Assembly: GCA_900767715.1 (NCBI GenBank)
Contig: CAAGAD010000005.1
Span: 124,001-188,000, forward strand
Direction: 5' to 3'
Source of the DNA: Clostridia bacterium
Lineage (GTDB): Bacteria; Bacillota; Clostridia; Christensenellales; UBA1242
DNA length: 64,000 nt
Shown here: positions 6,875 to 15,718 of the stretch, piece after piece
Numbering within the stretch: the first letter of the stretch is position 1
Layout: each line of letters starts with the position of its first letter
Program-made: the position numbers and the translations under genes
Notes under the pieces: model-generated
Databases searched by the model: none
What the model was told of the DNA's origin: nothing
Seen by the model: only the letters and a program-made list of their open reading frames with translations

Positions 6875-9800
6875 TTATTTAATAAATTTTTTGTAATTTT
6901 CGCGTCTTGCGATGGCGTCTTGTTCGCACAATTTTTGCAAGATTTCTGCTTGCTCTGGTTCGGCTCTTCTTAACGCCGAGAAACGATTTTCAGTTTGCAA
7001 AAATTCTTGCATTGTTATGGTTGGGTCAGGTGAGTCAATTTGCATTTTGTGCTCGGTGCGTGGGTCGTATCTAAACAATGTCAAATAGCCCGACGCAACG
7101 GCGAGTCTTTGGTGCAGATTTGCGTTCTTCATATCTATGCCGTGATTGATACAAGGCGCGTATGCAAACACGATACTTGGACCGTCAAAACTCTCGGCTT
7201 CGACGAGTGCGCGCATCAGTTGATTTGGGTCAGCGCCAAGGCAAACATTCGCTACATAAACATCGCCATAAGTCATCGCAATTGATGGCAAATCTTTTTT
7301 CTTGGTTTGCTTGCCGTCCGCACTAAATTTTGCCATTGCTCCGCGTGGAGTTGACTTGCTAGTTTGACCACCCGTGTTGCTGTAAACTTCGGTGTCGAGT
7401 ACGAGAATATTTACGTTCTCGCCCGACGCTAAAACGTGGTCGAGTCCGCCAAATCCAATGTCATAAGCCCAGCCGTCACCACCTATAATCCAAACGCTTG
7501 GTTTGACTATAAGGTTTGAATTTAAAATCCATTTTTCTTTTGGAGATAGTTTCAATTCTTTTAGTTGTTCATAGCACTTTTCGCTTATGCCCGCGTCGTC
7601 ACTGTTGGCAACGAATTTGTCAACAATATTTTTCACGTCAGGCGAGAGTGCAGTTTCATTTTTTAGTCGGTTGATGAAACAATTTCTTGCATTCTTGCGA
7701 CCCAGTGCAATCCCGAGCCCGTACTCCGCATTGTCCTCGAACAAACTGTTCGCCCAAGCAGGCCCGCGTCCGCTTTCGTCTTCTGCGTATGGGCAACTAG
7801 GGAAGGACGCTGAGTAAATGCTACTGCAACCCGTCGCGTTGGCAATAATCATACGATTGCCGAATAGTTGGCTGACAATTTTTAGATACGGCGTTTCGCC
7901 ACAACCAGCGCACGCACCACTAAACTCGAAATAACTCTTTTCAAACTGACTGCCTTTGACGCTTGTTCGGTCATAAGGATTGACAGATTTAATTTTGTCA
8001 AATGAGTTGTATTTTTTCAGTTCGTTATCCACGCACTCGGTGTATGGGCGCATTTGCAAGGCTTTTTGCTTGGCGGGGCAAACTTGTGCGCACAGACCAC
8101 AGCCCGTGCAGTCGAGCGGACTGACTTGCAACACAAACTTTCCGTCCGCGCCGAATGCGTTACGTTGTGCCAGACAACCATCAATCTCTTCGCCGTTCTT
8201 GACGAACTTCGGTCTAATGGCTGAATGTGGACAAACGAATGAACAGCGGTTACATTGAATACAGTTTTCGCTAATCCAGCAAGGAAGTTTGTCTGCAATT
8301 CCGCGCTTCTCCAACTTGGCGGTGTCGGTAGGCATACTTCCGTCCGGATTGAATGCCGAAACCTTAATTTTGTTACCTTGGCAACTAGCGATTGGTTGCA
8401 TGATGTTGGTGTAAAATGCGGATTTTTCCTTAGATTTTTGCGTTGTGGCAAACTCTACCTTGTCGTAGTCAATCTTTTGCAAGAGTCCGCGAGCCTTTTC
8501 CAGTGCAGAGATATTGATATTGATGACATCAGCACCTTTCTTGGCTAACGTTTTCATAATCGAGTTTTTCAGTTCGAGCAAAGCAATCTTGGAGTCGAAC
8601 TTACCGTTTAGGGCGAAGAAGCCCGCCAGCATAATGTTGTTGATTTTATTATTCAATCCACATTCGTGGGCAAGGGTGGTGGCGTCCAAAGTGTAGAAAT
8701 GCACATTTTTGGCTTTGAGCGAGTCAACCAATTCGCGACTTATTGGCGCTTTTGGTGGCATATTCGCCAAAATCACTCCGCCGTCCTTAATATACTCGCC
8801 ATAAGGGAACTTATTGACGAACGCCGAGTTGTTTATCATCAAGAAATCCACTTTCGCCGAATTGAAACTGTCAATAATAGGCTTATCGTCCAAACGAATA
8901 TGGCTCGTTGTCATACTGCCAGACTTTTTGCTGTCGTATTCAAAATAGCCCTGCGAGTATTTGCCCGTAATCTTGGACAAAATCTTGCCCAACGTTTTGG
9001 ACGCCGACACACTGCCATCACTACCAATGCCATAGATACGCACGCAGTATTGACTGTCGTCCGCGATGTATGTGTTCTCGACGGCGAGCGAGTTGCCCGA
9101 CAAATCATCGTCAATGCCCACACTGAAACGAACCTTGCCGTCTTTGCGCATATTATCATATACGGCATTAGCCATATTAGCGTCAAATTCCTTACCGCCT
9201 AAACCGTAAATTCCGGCAAACAAGTTGGCTTTGATGCCTTGATTGTGGCAAGCGTTCAAAACCGCATTGTATAGGCTGTCAGCATTCACAAAGTCGGCAT
9301 TTCGGTCGAGAATGGTGATATTTTTCACCGTTTTAGGTAAGATTTCAGCAAGACGCTTCTCATCAAATGGCGCAAACAATCTAATCTGCACCACGCCACA
9401 CTTTTCACGCTTTTCGCACGCCAAAATGCAACTATTCGTTGATGAACCCAGTGTTACAATCACGTTTTCTGCTTTTGGGTCACCCACATAGTCCAGCGTG
9501 TGATAGTTTTTTCCCGTTAGTTCGTTGATTTGGGTAAGTGCGGAATTGAAATTTTCAATTACATTATTATACGCGGGCGCGCTAGCCATACGGTTTTGGA
9601 AGAACACGTCAGGGTTTTGCGCCGTGCCTTTGCAAATAGGCTTGATAGGGTTGAGCCCAACACTGCGGAAAGCGTCCACAAGGTTTATAGGCAAGACAGA
9701 TTTAATCTCTTCTGGTGTGAATTGGTCAATGGTGTTGAGTTCGTGGCTGGTTCTAAACCCGTCAAAGAACACAACGAATGGTAAACGGCTCTTCAATGCA

Positions 9801-10270
9801 CAAATTTGGGTGGCAAGCGCAAGGTCGTTCACTTCTTGCACACTGTCGCAAGCAACAAAGTTGTACCCAGTTTTTAGGCAAGCGTAGATGTCGCCGTGGT
9901 CGCAGAAGATGTTCAGCGCGTGCGTAGCCACACTGCGCGAAGCCACGTACATAACGTTAGGCAAGTGCTCGCCTGCAATCTTGTACATATTAGGAATCAT
10001 CAACAATAACCCCTGGCTAGATGTAAAGGTGGTGGCGAGTTGTCCACTGGTGAGTGCGCCGTGCATAGCCCCGCTAGCACCCGCTTCGCTCTGCATTTCG
10101 GTGATGGTCATCGTGTTGCCATATACGTTCGCGACCCCTTCACTGCGCATAAGGTCGCAACTTTCACTCATACTGCTACTAGGCGTAATAGGGTAGATAA
10201 ACGCACTATCATTGCATTGATAGGCGATGTGTGAGGCGGCTGTATTGCCGTCAACTGTGATTCTCTTCAT
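6875..10270 (-). CDS. nifJ: pyruvate:ferredoxin (flavodoxin) oxidoreductase
   Basis: A single-chain PFOR of 1131 residues that oxidatively decarboxylates pyruvate to acetyl-CoA, CO2 and reduced ferredoxin in anaerobes. The N-terminus carries the YPITPSS pyruvate/ThDP signature. Around residue 670 begins a two-cluster ferredoxin domain (CIQCNRCSFVCP and CTGCGLCAQVCP). A further CAGCGE site supports the proximal cluster. The ThDP motif GDGWAYDIG lies near residue 935, with the YSNTGGQ segment after it. The ATG at 10270 is chosen over one at 10276 because AAGGA (10277-10281) is 6 nt from the former and touches the latter. It is monocistronic. Confidence 0.97.
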   Translation of the reverse strand: MKRITVDGNTAASHIAYQCNDSAFIYPITPSSSMSESCDLMRSEGVANVYGNTMTITEMQSEAGASGAMHGALTSGQLATTFTSSQGLLLMIPNMYKIAGEHLPNVMYVASRSVATHALNIFCDHGDIYACLKTGYNFVACDSVQEVNDLALATQICALKSRLPFVVFFDGFRTSHELNTIDQFTPEEIKSVLPINLVDAFRSVGLNPIKPICKGTAQNPDVFFQNRMASAPAYNNVIENFNSALTQINELTGKNYHTLDYVGDPKAENVIVTLGSSTNSCILACEKREKCGVVQIRLFAPFDEKRLAEILPKTVKNITILDRNADFVNADSLYNAVLNACHNQGIKANLFAGIYGLGGKEFDANMANAVYDNMRKDGKVRFSVGIDDDLSGNSLAVENTYIADDSQYCVRIYGIGSDGSVSASKTLGKILSKITGKYSQGYFEYDSKKSGSMTTSHIRLDDKPIIDSFNSAKVDFLMINNSAFVNKFPYGEYIKDGGVILANMPPKAPISRELVDSLKAKNVHFYTLDATTLAHECGLNNKINNIMLAGFFALNGKFDSKIALLELKNSIMKTLAKKGADVININISALEKARGLLQKIDYDKVEFATTQKSKEKSAFYTNIMQPIASCQGNKIKVSAFNPDGSMPTDTAKLEKRGIADKLPCWISENCIQCNRCSFVCPHSAIRPKFVKNGEEIDGCLAQRNAFGADGKFVLQVSPLDCTGCGLCAQVCPAKQKALQMRPYTECVDNELKKYNSFDKIKSVNPYDRTSVKGSQFEKSYFEFSGACAGCGETPYLKIVSQLFGNRMIIANATGCSSIYSASFPSCPYAEDESGRGPAWANSLFEDNAEYGLGIALGRKNARNCFINRLKNETALSPDVKNIVDKFVANSDDAGISEKCYEQLKELKLSPKEKWILNSNLIVKPSVWIIGGDGWAYDIGFGGLDHVLASGENVNILVLDTEVYSNTGGQTSKSTPRGAMAKFSADGKQTKKKDLPSIAMTYGDVYVANVCLGADPNQLMRALVEAESFDGPSIVFAYAPCINHGIDMKNANLHQRLAVASGYLTLFRYDPRTEHKMQIDSPDPTITMQEFLQTENRFSALRRAEPEQAEILQKLCEQDAIARRENYKKFIK

Positions 10271-10302
10271 AATCATTCCTTATATATGTAAATTCATAGT
10301 TA

Positions 10303-10331
10303 AGTGTATATATATTGGCTCAAAAAGTCAA
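10303..10331 (-). promoter_or_regulatory. promoter of nifJ
   Basis: On the minus strand, TTGACT (10326-10331), a 17-bp spacer and TACACT (10303-10308), about 33 nt before the start codon. Confidence 0.5.
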
Positions 10332-10344
10332 ATGTTACAATCGC

Positions 10345-10373
10345 TTTACGAACTTTTTTTGTTATGTTATAAT
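10345..10373 (+). promoter_or_regulatory. promoter of truA, leaderless type
   Basis: TTTACG (10345-10350), a 17-bp spacer, TGT plus TATAAT (10368-10373), then 5 nt to the ATG at 10379. The AAGG in the gap is too close to the ATG to act as a ribosome site. Confidence 0.65.
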
Positions 10374-10378
10374 AAGGT

Positions 10379-11113
10379 ATGAGATATTTATTGCAGTTAG
10401 CCTATAAGGGCACTAATTTCAACGGTTATCAACGCCAGCCAGACAAACGCACCGTCCAAGGCGTGTTGGAAGACGCCATAAACAAGGTTTTTGGCGAAGA
10501 AATCGTGAGTTTTGCGTCAGGCAGAACGGACGCGGGAGTGCATGCGCTCGGTCAAATAGTGCATTTCGATAGCGAAAAGTTCGTAGATTTTTCCAGCCTA
10601 AAATACTCGCTCAATTCGCTTTTGCCTAACGATGTGCGAGTGATGAACATCACTGACGGCGGTCAACTGCACGCACGCTATTCCGCCAAGCACAAACGCT
10701 ATGGCTACACCTTCTATGTGGACGATTGCGAACGAGTTATGCTCACTGACCGCGCATATTTCGTATATGGTGATTTAAATGTCCGCATAATGAAACGCGC
10801 TTGCCGTCTTTTCAAGGGCGAACACGATTTCAAGGCGTTTCAAGCCACGGGTAGCACGGCAAAGACGACAGTGCGCACAATCTATGATTGCTGTATCGTT
10901 TACGACCGTATGAACGACACCTACCGCATTGAAGTGGAAGGCAACGGCTTTTTGTATAAAATGGTGCGCTTCATCGCGGGCAGTCTTATCAAGGTGGGCA
11001 AGGGCAAACTAACGCTCGATGAACTCGAAGACGCTATTGACGGCGGTGAATTGCCTAAAAATATCGTCTTGCCAGCCCACGCACTGACTCTATTGAATGT
11101 AAAATATGACTAA
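10379..11113 (+). CDS. truA: tRNA pseudouridine(38-40) synthase TruA
   Basis: A 244-residue protein of normal length that converts uridines 38-40 in the tRNA anticodon arm to pseudouridine. The catalytic segment SGRTDAGVHALGQ is intact with its aspartate near residue 52. MVRFIAGSLIKVGKG near residue 200 matches the family C-terminal signature. The gene reads alone, divergent from nifJ, with a transcription start predicted at the ATG itself. It is followed by a decayed surface-protein fragment rather than another gene. Confidence 0.95.
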   Translation: MRYLLQLAYKGTNFNGYQRQPDKRTVQGVLEDAINKVFGEEIVSFASGRTDAGVHALGQIVHFDSEKFVDFSSLKYSLNSLLPNDVRVMNITDGGQLHARYSAKHKRYGYTFYVDDCERVMLTDRAYFVYGDLNVRIMKRACRLFKGEHDFKAFQATGSTAKTTVRTIYDCCIVYDRMNDTYRIEVEGNGFLYKMVRFIAGSLIKVGKGKLTLDELEDAIDGGELPKNIVLPAHALTLLNVKYD

Positions 11114-11133
11114 CGCGCCACGCCGGGCTGTAA

Positions 11134-11437
11134 GGCAATATTTACTGGGACGAAGCGTATGCAGTAGGTGGTGTTGCGGGCAGAGTGCTGGCAAACGGAT
11201 ATTTGCAGAACTGCTCGTTCAATGGCAACATCATCGGCGTACTCAACACAAAAACTAGCACTGAAAAGTGGCGTGATAGGTAAGTATGAAATAAATGGAG
11301 CAATCGACTGCACAGCAACTTATACCGACCTAAAATATGCCAAAATAGGTGACACAGCCGAATCACCAACTTACACATATTATCTCTATGACTGGGCGCA
11401 AATGACAACCTATTTGTACAACAAAAAGGTTGTCTAG
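11134..11437 (+). pseudogene. decayed GLUG-repeat surface-protein fragment
   Basis: Frame 1 (11134-11283) opens directly after a stop codon with no start and encodes AVGGVAG followed by NGYLQNCSFNGNI. This is the GLUG pattern of glycine pair, then N-x-x-C, seen in the giant protein at 21480. Frame 2 then runs to a stop at 11435-11437 and encodes a plausible continuation (DCTATYTDLKYAKIGD). The coding sense is thus split by a frameshift and has no beginning. It looks like the 3' remnant of a surface-protein gene; an unrelated spacer cannot be excluded. Confidence 0.5.
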
Positions 11438-11480
11438 CACGATCTAAGGTTAGAAAACACGAACAAAAATAAACACATTT

Positions 11481-11506
11481 AAAAAGGGGCGTGAGAGCCC
11501 TTTTTT
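11481..11506 (+). terminator. Rho-independent terminator
   Basis: A-tract, GGGC, loop GTGAGA, GCCC and six T residues. It ends transcription from the remnant before the ribosomal-protein promoter. Confidence 0.8.
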
Positions 11507-11620
11507 GCTGTGAAATAGGACGGAGTAACAAGGTTTGGGCGGGGTGAAATTGCACAAAATTGCCCGCAAAACGTGGCACATAAAAAATGCAAAATTGCGA
11601 CACAATTTCCAAAAATATGC

Positions 11621-11649
11621 TTGACACACGGCTGGAATTATTATATAAT
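11621..11649 (+). promoter_or_regulatory. strong promoter of rplM-rpsI
   Basis: Consensus TTGACA (11621-11626), a 17-bp spacer and consensus TATAAT (11644-11649). Confidence 0.9.
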
Positions 11650-11728
11650 AACAAACGAATTGATAATCTTAGTTTAGGTATCCACACGCTTAAAGGGGAT
11701 TTAGGTTCAAATTTTTAGGGAGAAAAAT
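11650..11728 (+). promoter_or_regulatory. 5' leader of rplM, candidate L13 autoregulatory leader
   Basis: A 79-nt leader between promoter and start codon, with short pairable blocks around 11674-11700 and a Shine-Dalgarno GGGAG at 11718-11722. Firmicutes often carry a structured L13 leader at this position. I did not verify the consensus structure. Confidence 0.4.
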
Positions 11729-12169
11729 ATGAATACTATTTCAGCAAACAAATCGACCGTCAACAAGAAATGGTACATCATTGATGCTAATGGCAAAGTT
11801 TTGGGACGTGTAGCAAGCGAAGCAGCAGCAATTCTTCGTGGCAAGCACAAAACCAACTTCACACCAAACGTGGATTGTGGCGACAATGTCATCATCATCA
11901 ATAGTGACAAGGCTGTTTTGACTGGCGATAAACTTACACAGAAAAATTTTAAAACATATTCAGGTTATGTAGGCGGACTTAAACTTACTCCATATAAGAC
12001 AATGATGGCAGAGAAATCTGACGTAGCAATGTTGAGAGCAGTTAGAGGTATGCTTCCAAAGAATTCACTTGGACGTAAAATGTTGACACACTGTCACGTT
12101 TACAAAGACGAAAAGCACGGCCAAGAAGCACAAAAACCAGAAGTATGGACATTGAAGGGGGATAAATAA
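11729..12169 (+). CDS. rplM: 50S ribosomal protein L13
   Basis: A 146-residue large-subunit protein of normal length and layout. It starts with the WYIIDANGKVLGRVASEAA segment and contains the internal GDNVIIINS and HCHVYKDEKH regions typical of L13. GGGAG lies 6-7 nt before the ATG. It is the first gene of the conserved rplM-rpsI operon, driven by a consensus promoter, with rpsI starting 2 nt after its stop. Confidence 0.98.
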   Translation: MNTISANKSTVNKKWYIIDANGKVLGRVASEAAAILRGKHKTNFTPNVDCGDNVIIINSDKAVLTGDKLTQKNFKTYSGYVGGLKLTPYKTMMAEKSDVAMLRAVRGMLPKNSLGRKMLTHCHVYKDEKHGQEAQKPEVWTLKGDK

Positions 12170-12171
12170 TT

Positions 12172-12750
12172 ATGGCAGAAGAAGTTAAGACTGTTAAGAC
12201 TAGCGAAGAACTAGTTGAAAAGAAAGCCCCTGCAAAGCGTACACGCAAGACCGCAGTTAAGGCTGAGGCAGAGGTTGCTACTACCGAAGTTAAGGAAGAA
12301 GCACCAAAGGCTAAGAGAGCCCCTGCAAAGAAAACTGCTAGCAAGAAAGTGGCTACAAGCAAAGAACAAGTTTTCTGCGCTACTGGTAAACGTAAACGTT
12401 CAATCGCAAGAGTACGTTTGACTGTCGGCACTGGCAAAATCACAATCAACGGCAGAGATATTGAAGAATACTTGCCACTTGCAACTCTTCGTATCGTTGC
12501 TCGTCAACCATTGACATTGACTGGCACTGACAAGAGCGTTGACATTGAAGCCAACATCATTGGTGGCGGTTTCACTGGTCAAGCAGGCGCTTTGCGTCAC
12601 GGCATTACTCGTGCTTTGATGCTCTACAACCCAACTTTGAGAACAGAACTTAAAAAGGCTGGCTTCGTAACTCGCGACGCTCGCATTAAGGAACGTAAGA
12701 AGTACGGTTTGAAGAAGGCTCGTAAGGCTCCACAATTCAGTAAACGTTAG
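12172..12750 (+). CDS. rpsI: 30S ribosomal protein S9 with long N-terminal extension
   Basis: A 192-residue protein. From about residue 65 it is a normal S9, with ATGKRKRSIARVRL at the front and a basic tail ending APQFSKR that reaches the ribosomal P site. The first 64 residues are an extra Lys/Ala/Glu-rich, proline-containing, probably disordered segment absent from most S9 proteins, which run to about 130 residues. The extension is in frame with a well-placed GGGG site and no internal start with a better site, so I regard it as real. It is co-transcribed with rplM and followed by a terminator. Confidence 0.97.
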   Translation: MAEEVKTVKTSEELVEKKAPAKRTRKTAVKAEAEVATTEVKEEAPKAKRAPAKKTASKKVATSKEQVFCATGKRKRSIARVRLTVGTGKITINGRDIEEYLPLATLRIVARQPLTLTGTDKSVDIEANIIGGGFTGQAGALRHGITRALMLYNPTLRTELKKAGFVTRDARIKERKKYGLKKARKAPQFSKR

Positions 12751-12756
12751 TACAAA

Positions 12757-12787
12757 CAAAAAGAGTGTGTTTCTACACTCTTTTTTT
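12757..12787 (+). terminator. terminator of rplM-rpsI
   Basis: A-tract with GAGTGT, a short loop, ACACTC and seven T residues. Confidence 0.88.
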
Positions 12788-12824
12788 GTTTCCATTATTT
12801 GGTTTGTATTTTGTAACTATAAAA

Positions 12825-13496
12825 CTACTTCTTGATAGATACGACTTTGCCAGTTGACGCACTGATTAGCACTCCATAAGTTTGTTCTTTGCACGCGAAC
12901 CCAACATACCAATAATATTCGCTCTGCTCGCTAGAAAAGTCTTTCCAAATCTTCACATACACTTCACCGCATAATGTATCTTTTGAGATGTGGTCGTCAA
13001 TCTTTCCTTTCAGCGCGTTGTAGGCAATTTTGATTGCGTCGGTTTGGCTGGTGGCAAAGTCTTTTGATACGCAAATAAGGTTGGCTTGCGCCTCAAAGTC
13101 GTCCTTGAATACGCGTGCGCTGACTGTCGCCGTTTGTGGCACATAGATTTCGAGGTCAACCACGTAACCGGACGAATAATCACTCTTTTCAAGGTCACCC
13201 TCATACTCGAAATTGTCAATCACGACGAAATAGTGTAGGGTAGTGTAGGTTGGCACTTTTGCTGGCTCGAAACTAAACAATGCAAAGTCAACCAATTTTT
13301 CTACGACGCCGTCCGTTTGATATGGGTCTTCGCGTTTGCCAGACACGAGCGTGAATAGATTGTCTTTGTCCTGACTAACGAAATACGCGTCACGGCTTTC
13401 GACAATGTTTTTCTGCAAAATGGCTAAATTGTCTTGTCCGCAACCGCCCAGCATAAATACCAGTGCAAGCATTGGTAATAAAAAAAACTTCTTCAT
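12825..13496 (-). CDS. putative lipoprotein, unknown function
   Basis: A 223-residue exported lipoprotein. MKK and a hydrophobic stretch lead to the lipobox LGGC, with the lipidated cysteine at residue 19. The mature part has no family I can name. Its end (GVLISASTGKVVSIKK) resembles the last strands of PepSY-like domains. GAGG lies 6 nt before the chosen ATG at 13496; the upstream TTG at 13508 is a poorer start. Lgt, encoded at 19410, would supply the lipid modification. Confidence 0.7.
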   Translation of the reverse strand: MKKFFLLPMLALVFMLGGCGQDNLAILQKNIVESRDAYFVSQDKDNLFTLVSGKREDPYQTDGVVEKLVDFALFSFEPAKVPTYTTLHYFVVIDNFEYEGDLEKSDYSSGYVVDLEIYVPQTATVSARVFKDDFEAQANLICVSKDFATSQTDAIKIAYNALKGKIDDHISKDTLCGEVYVKIWKDFSSEQSEYYWYVGFACKEQTYGVLISASTGKVVSIKK

Positions 13497-13542
13497 AAAA
13501 AACCTCAATGTATTTTATGAAAAAGTAATTTTTAATAGAACA

Positions 13543-13974
13543 CTATTTGTCCAACAACTCGTTGCGCTTTTGATAATGTCCGCCGTTGAAACGCGTGGTG
13601 ATAAACGTTGCTGTTCTTATCTCGGCAGTAGTCTTGCCAGTCTGTCTAGCGCCAAGGCATAGAACGTTGGCATCATTGTGCATACGTGCCGACTTCACCG
13701 TCTTTGTGTTGTCGCCAAGCACAGCGCGAATGCCTTTAAATCTGTTGGCTTGCATTGTCATTCCAACGCCCGAACCGCACACCAAAATACCGCGGTTATC
13801 CTTGTCTTGCAACACCTTTTTGCACAAAAGTTTTGCATAAGTGTTGTAGTCGTCATCGCTGACAAACTCTGTCGCACCCACATCGATGGCAGAAATGCCA
13901 AACTTAGCGAGATATTTCACCAAACTATCTTTTAATTTTAGACCATTGTGGTCGCACCCAATGTAAACTTTCAT
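13543..13974 (-). CDS. rpiB: ribose-5-phosphate isomerase B
   Basis: A 143-residue RpiB-type isomerase that interconverts ribose 5-phosphate and ribulose 5-phosphate in the non-oxidative pentose phosphate pathway. Family markers are the N-terminal GCDHNGLKLK, the GILVCGSGVGM loop with the catalytic cysteine, the ARMHNDANVLCLGAR segment, and overall length. AAGGAG lies 7-8 nt upstream of the ATG. It probably forms a short minus-strand unit with the downstream lipoprotein gene; 46 nt separate them and no terminator is seen. Confidence 0.95.
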   Translation of the reverse strand: MKVYIGCDHNGLKLKDSLVKYLAKFGISAIDVGATEFVSDDDYNTYAKLLCKKVLQDKDNRGILVCGSGVGMTMQANRFKGIRAVLGDNTKTVKSARMHNDANVLCLGARQTGKTTAEIRTATFITTRFNGGHYQKRNELLDK

Positions 13975-14068
13975 TGATTTCTCCTTAATTTATTATGCCG
14001 TTTTTAAAAACAAAAAGTCAACTAATTTTTAATATGCGAAAAAAACAATTTATTTTTTCTTTCATATA

Positions 14069-14077
14069 TGCTATAAT
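14069..14077 (+). promoter_or_regulatory. extended -10 promoter, leaderless type (TM2 gene)
   Basis: TGC followed by consensus TATAAT (14072-14077), then exactly 6 nt to the ATG at 14084. There is no Shine-Dalgarno sequence and no clear -35, as is usual for extended -10 promoters. Confidence 0.7.
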
Positions 14078-14083
14078 CTAACT

Positions 14084-14560
14084 ATGAAACAGAAATTGAC
14101 AAAGCGTTGCCCAAGGTGCAACACCGTTCTGCCCGTTGGAGTGGGTGTGTGCTATGATTGTGGGCTCAATTTTGACAAATTCAAGAACGCAACCAATGCC
14201 GAAGCCAAGAAAGCAATGCGCGCGGGCGAAAAAGAGCGCGTGCTAAACTCACGCATTCTGCCTAGCGACGTCAGTAAAACCAAACTTTTGCTCGCTTGCA
14301 TATTCGGCGGGTTGTTTGGCGCACACGAGTTTATGGTGGGCAGGTGGCTCAAAGGACTGATTTACACCGTTTTGACCGTGTTGTCATTGAGTTTGAGCGC
14401 GCTGGAAGTGTTCGGCGAACTCGAAACTATTGCAATGCAATACGCGACCGACATCGTTTACACAGCGTGGGCGGTGGTGCTCTTGATTTGGCTCGACGAT
14501 TTGATAAAAATCATATTCAACAGATACAAAGTTCCGGTTTCATTACCATATAAGGATTAA
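14084..14560 (+). CDS. zinc-ribbon and TM2-domain membrane protein
   Basis: A 158-residue protein. Residues 8-26 hold a four-cysteine zinc ribbon (CPRC and CYDC). A basic linker follows, then a TM2-type membrane hairpin at about residues 68-130 with the FGGLFGAHEFMVGRW pattern, and a third hydrophobic stretch. TM2 proteins are widespread, but their bacterial role is not established. It leads a two-gene unit with mnmA, which starts 2 nt after its stop, and is predicted to be translated from a leaderless transcript. Confidence 0.82.
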   Translation: MKQKLTKRCPRCNTVLPVGVGVCYDCGLNFDKFKNATNAEAKKAMRAGEKERVLNSRILPSDVSKTKLLLACIFGGLFGAHEFMVGRWLKGLIYTVLTVLSLSLSALEVFGELETIAMQYATDIVYTAWAVVLLIWLDDLIKIIFNRYKVPVSLPYKD

Positions 14561-14562
14561 TT

Positions 14563-15666
14563 ATGTCAACAATAGTTGTAGGATTGAGCGGTGGCGTGGA
14601 TTCATCGGTCGCCGCGTACCTTTTGAAACAGCAAGGTAACAACGTGATTGGAATGTTTATGCTTAACTGGGAAGACAGCGACGGGTCGGGCAGGTGCAAT
14701 GCACAAGCCGACTTCGAGGACGCGCGCCGAGTGGCAGACAAAATCGGCATTCCATATTACACAGTGAACTATGCAAAAGAATATTGGGACAAGGTCTTCC
14801 AATATTTCCTAGATGAATACAAAAACGGCTTCACGCCAAACCCAGATGTTTTGTGCAATCGCGAAATCAAGTTTGGCCCATTTTTGCAACACGCAATGGC
14901 AATCGGTGCGGACAAAATCGCCACAGGACATTACGCCAAACTCGTTGAACGCGACGGACAATTCTATCTGTACAAAGCCAAAGATTTAAACAAAGACCAG
15001 TCATATTTTTTGCACCAACTCAGCCAAGAGCAGTTGTCCAAAACGCTTTTCCCTTTGGACGAGATTGAGAAGCCGAAGGTGAGAGAGATTGCCAAAGAAC
15101 TCGGGCTTGTAACGGCGACGAAAAAGGATTCTACCGGCATTTGCTTTATCGGTGAACGCAATTTTAGGCAGTTTATGAAGACCTTTTTGCCAGCACAACC
15201 GGGCGAAATCCGTGATTTGAACGACAAGGTTGTCGGTCACCACGAGGGTGTTATGTATTATACAATCGGTCAGCGTCGCGGGCTCAACATTGGTGGCACG
15301 GCTGACGGCAATGGCGAGAGATGGTTCGTTGTCAGCAAGGACGTCAAGCGCAACATTCTTTATGTCAACGAAGGCGAATGTAAAGAGATGTTTAGCGACG
15401 GACTGGTTATCAATAATATGCACTGGATTAACGGGACACCAACTGAAAAGAAATTTGCTTGCAACATTAAGTGCAGATATCGCCAACCCGACCAAAAATG
15501 CGAGGTTGAAGTCGTTGATGATAACAAGGTGATTGTTCATTTTGTTGAAGCACAACGCTCGGTCGCATTGGGTCAATATGGTGTGCTTTATGCAGACGAC
15601 GGAATGTGCTATGGCGGTGGCAGAATCGATGAGTTGATACCAATCGCCAACTGGACAAAAAAATAA
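14563..15666 (+). CDS. mnmA: tRNA-specific 2-thiouridylase MnmA
   Basis: A 367-residue protein of usual length that transfers sulfur to U34 of Lys, Glu and Gln tRNAs. The PP-loop SGGVDSS is at residues 9-15. The two catalytic cysteines are present, in NPDVLCNREIKFG and in STGICFIGER, and the C-terminal barrel domain is complete. The sulfur donor is normally a cysteine desulfurase; the one at 44323 is a candidate partner but not adjacent. AAGGA lies 8 nt before the ATG, inside the end of the TM2 gene. It ends at a terminator. Confidence 0.97.
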   Translation: MSTIVVGLSGGVDSSVAAYLLKQQGNNVIGMFMLNWEDSDGSGRCNAQADFEDARRVADKIGIPYYTVNYAKEYWDKVFQYFLDEYKNGFTPNPDVLCNREIKFGPFLQHAMAIGADKIATGHYAKLVERDGQFYLYKAKDLNKDQSYFLHQLSQEQLSKTLFPLDEIEKPKVREIAKELGLVTATKKDSTGICFIGERNFRQFMKTFLPAQPGEIRDLNDKVVGHHEGVMYYTIGQRRGLNIGGTADGNGERWFVVSKDVKRNILYVNEGECKEMFSDGLVINNMHWINGTPTEKKFACNIKCRYRQPDQKCEVEVVDDNKVIVHFVEAQRSVALGQYGVLYADDGMCYGGGRIDELIPIANWTKK

Positions 15667-15676
15667 TGCAATTTGG

Positions 15677-15707
15677 AAAGTGAATCAAATTTGGTTCACT
15701 TTTTTTG
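15677..15707. terminator. bidirectional terminator
   Basis: AGTGAA with two more pairs, loop AAATTT, TTCACT and seven T residues. It lies between the converging mnmA and mazF. Confidence 0.83.
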
Positions 15708-15718
15708 TTGCATTATTA

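Noticed and set aside
8666..9202. 178-codon plus-strand frame inside nifJ
   Set aside because: Antisense to conserved PFOR sequence, with no ribosome site and no family pattern. The same holds for the other plus-strand frames between 7040 and 10234.
11142..11687. 181-codon minus-strand frame between truA and rplM
   Set aside because: It crosses the rplM promoter, a terminator and the GLUG remnant, has no ribosome site and has Cys/Leu/Phe-rich composition without domain character.
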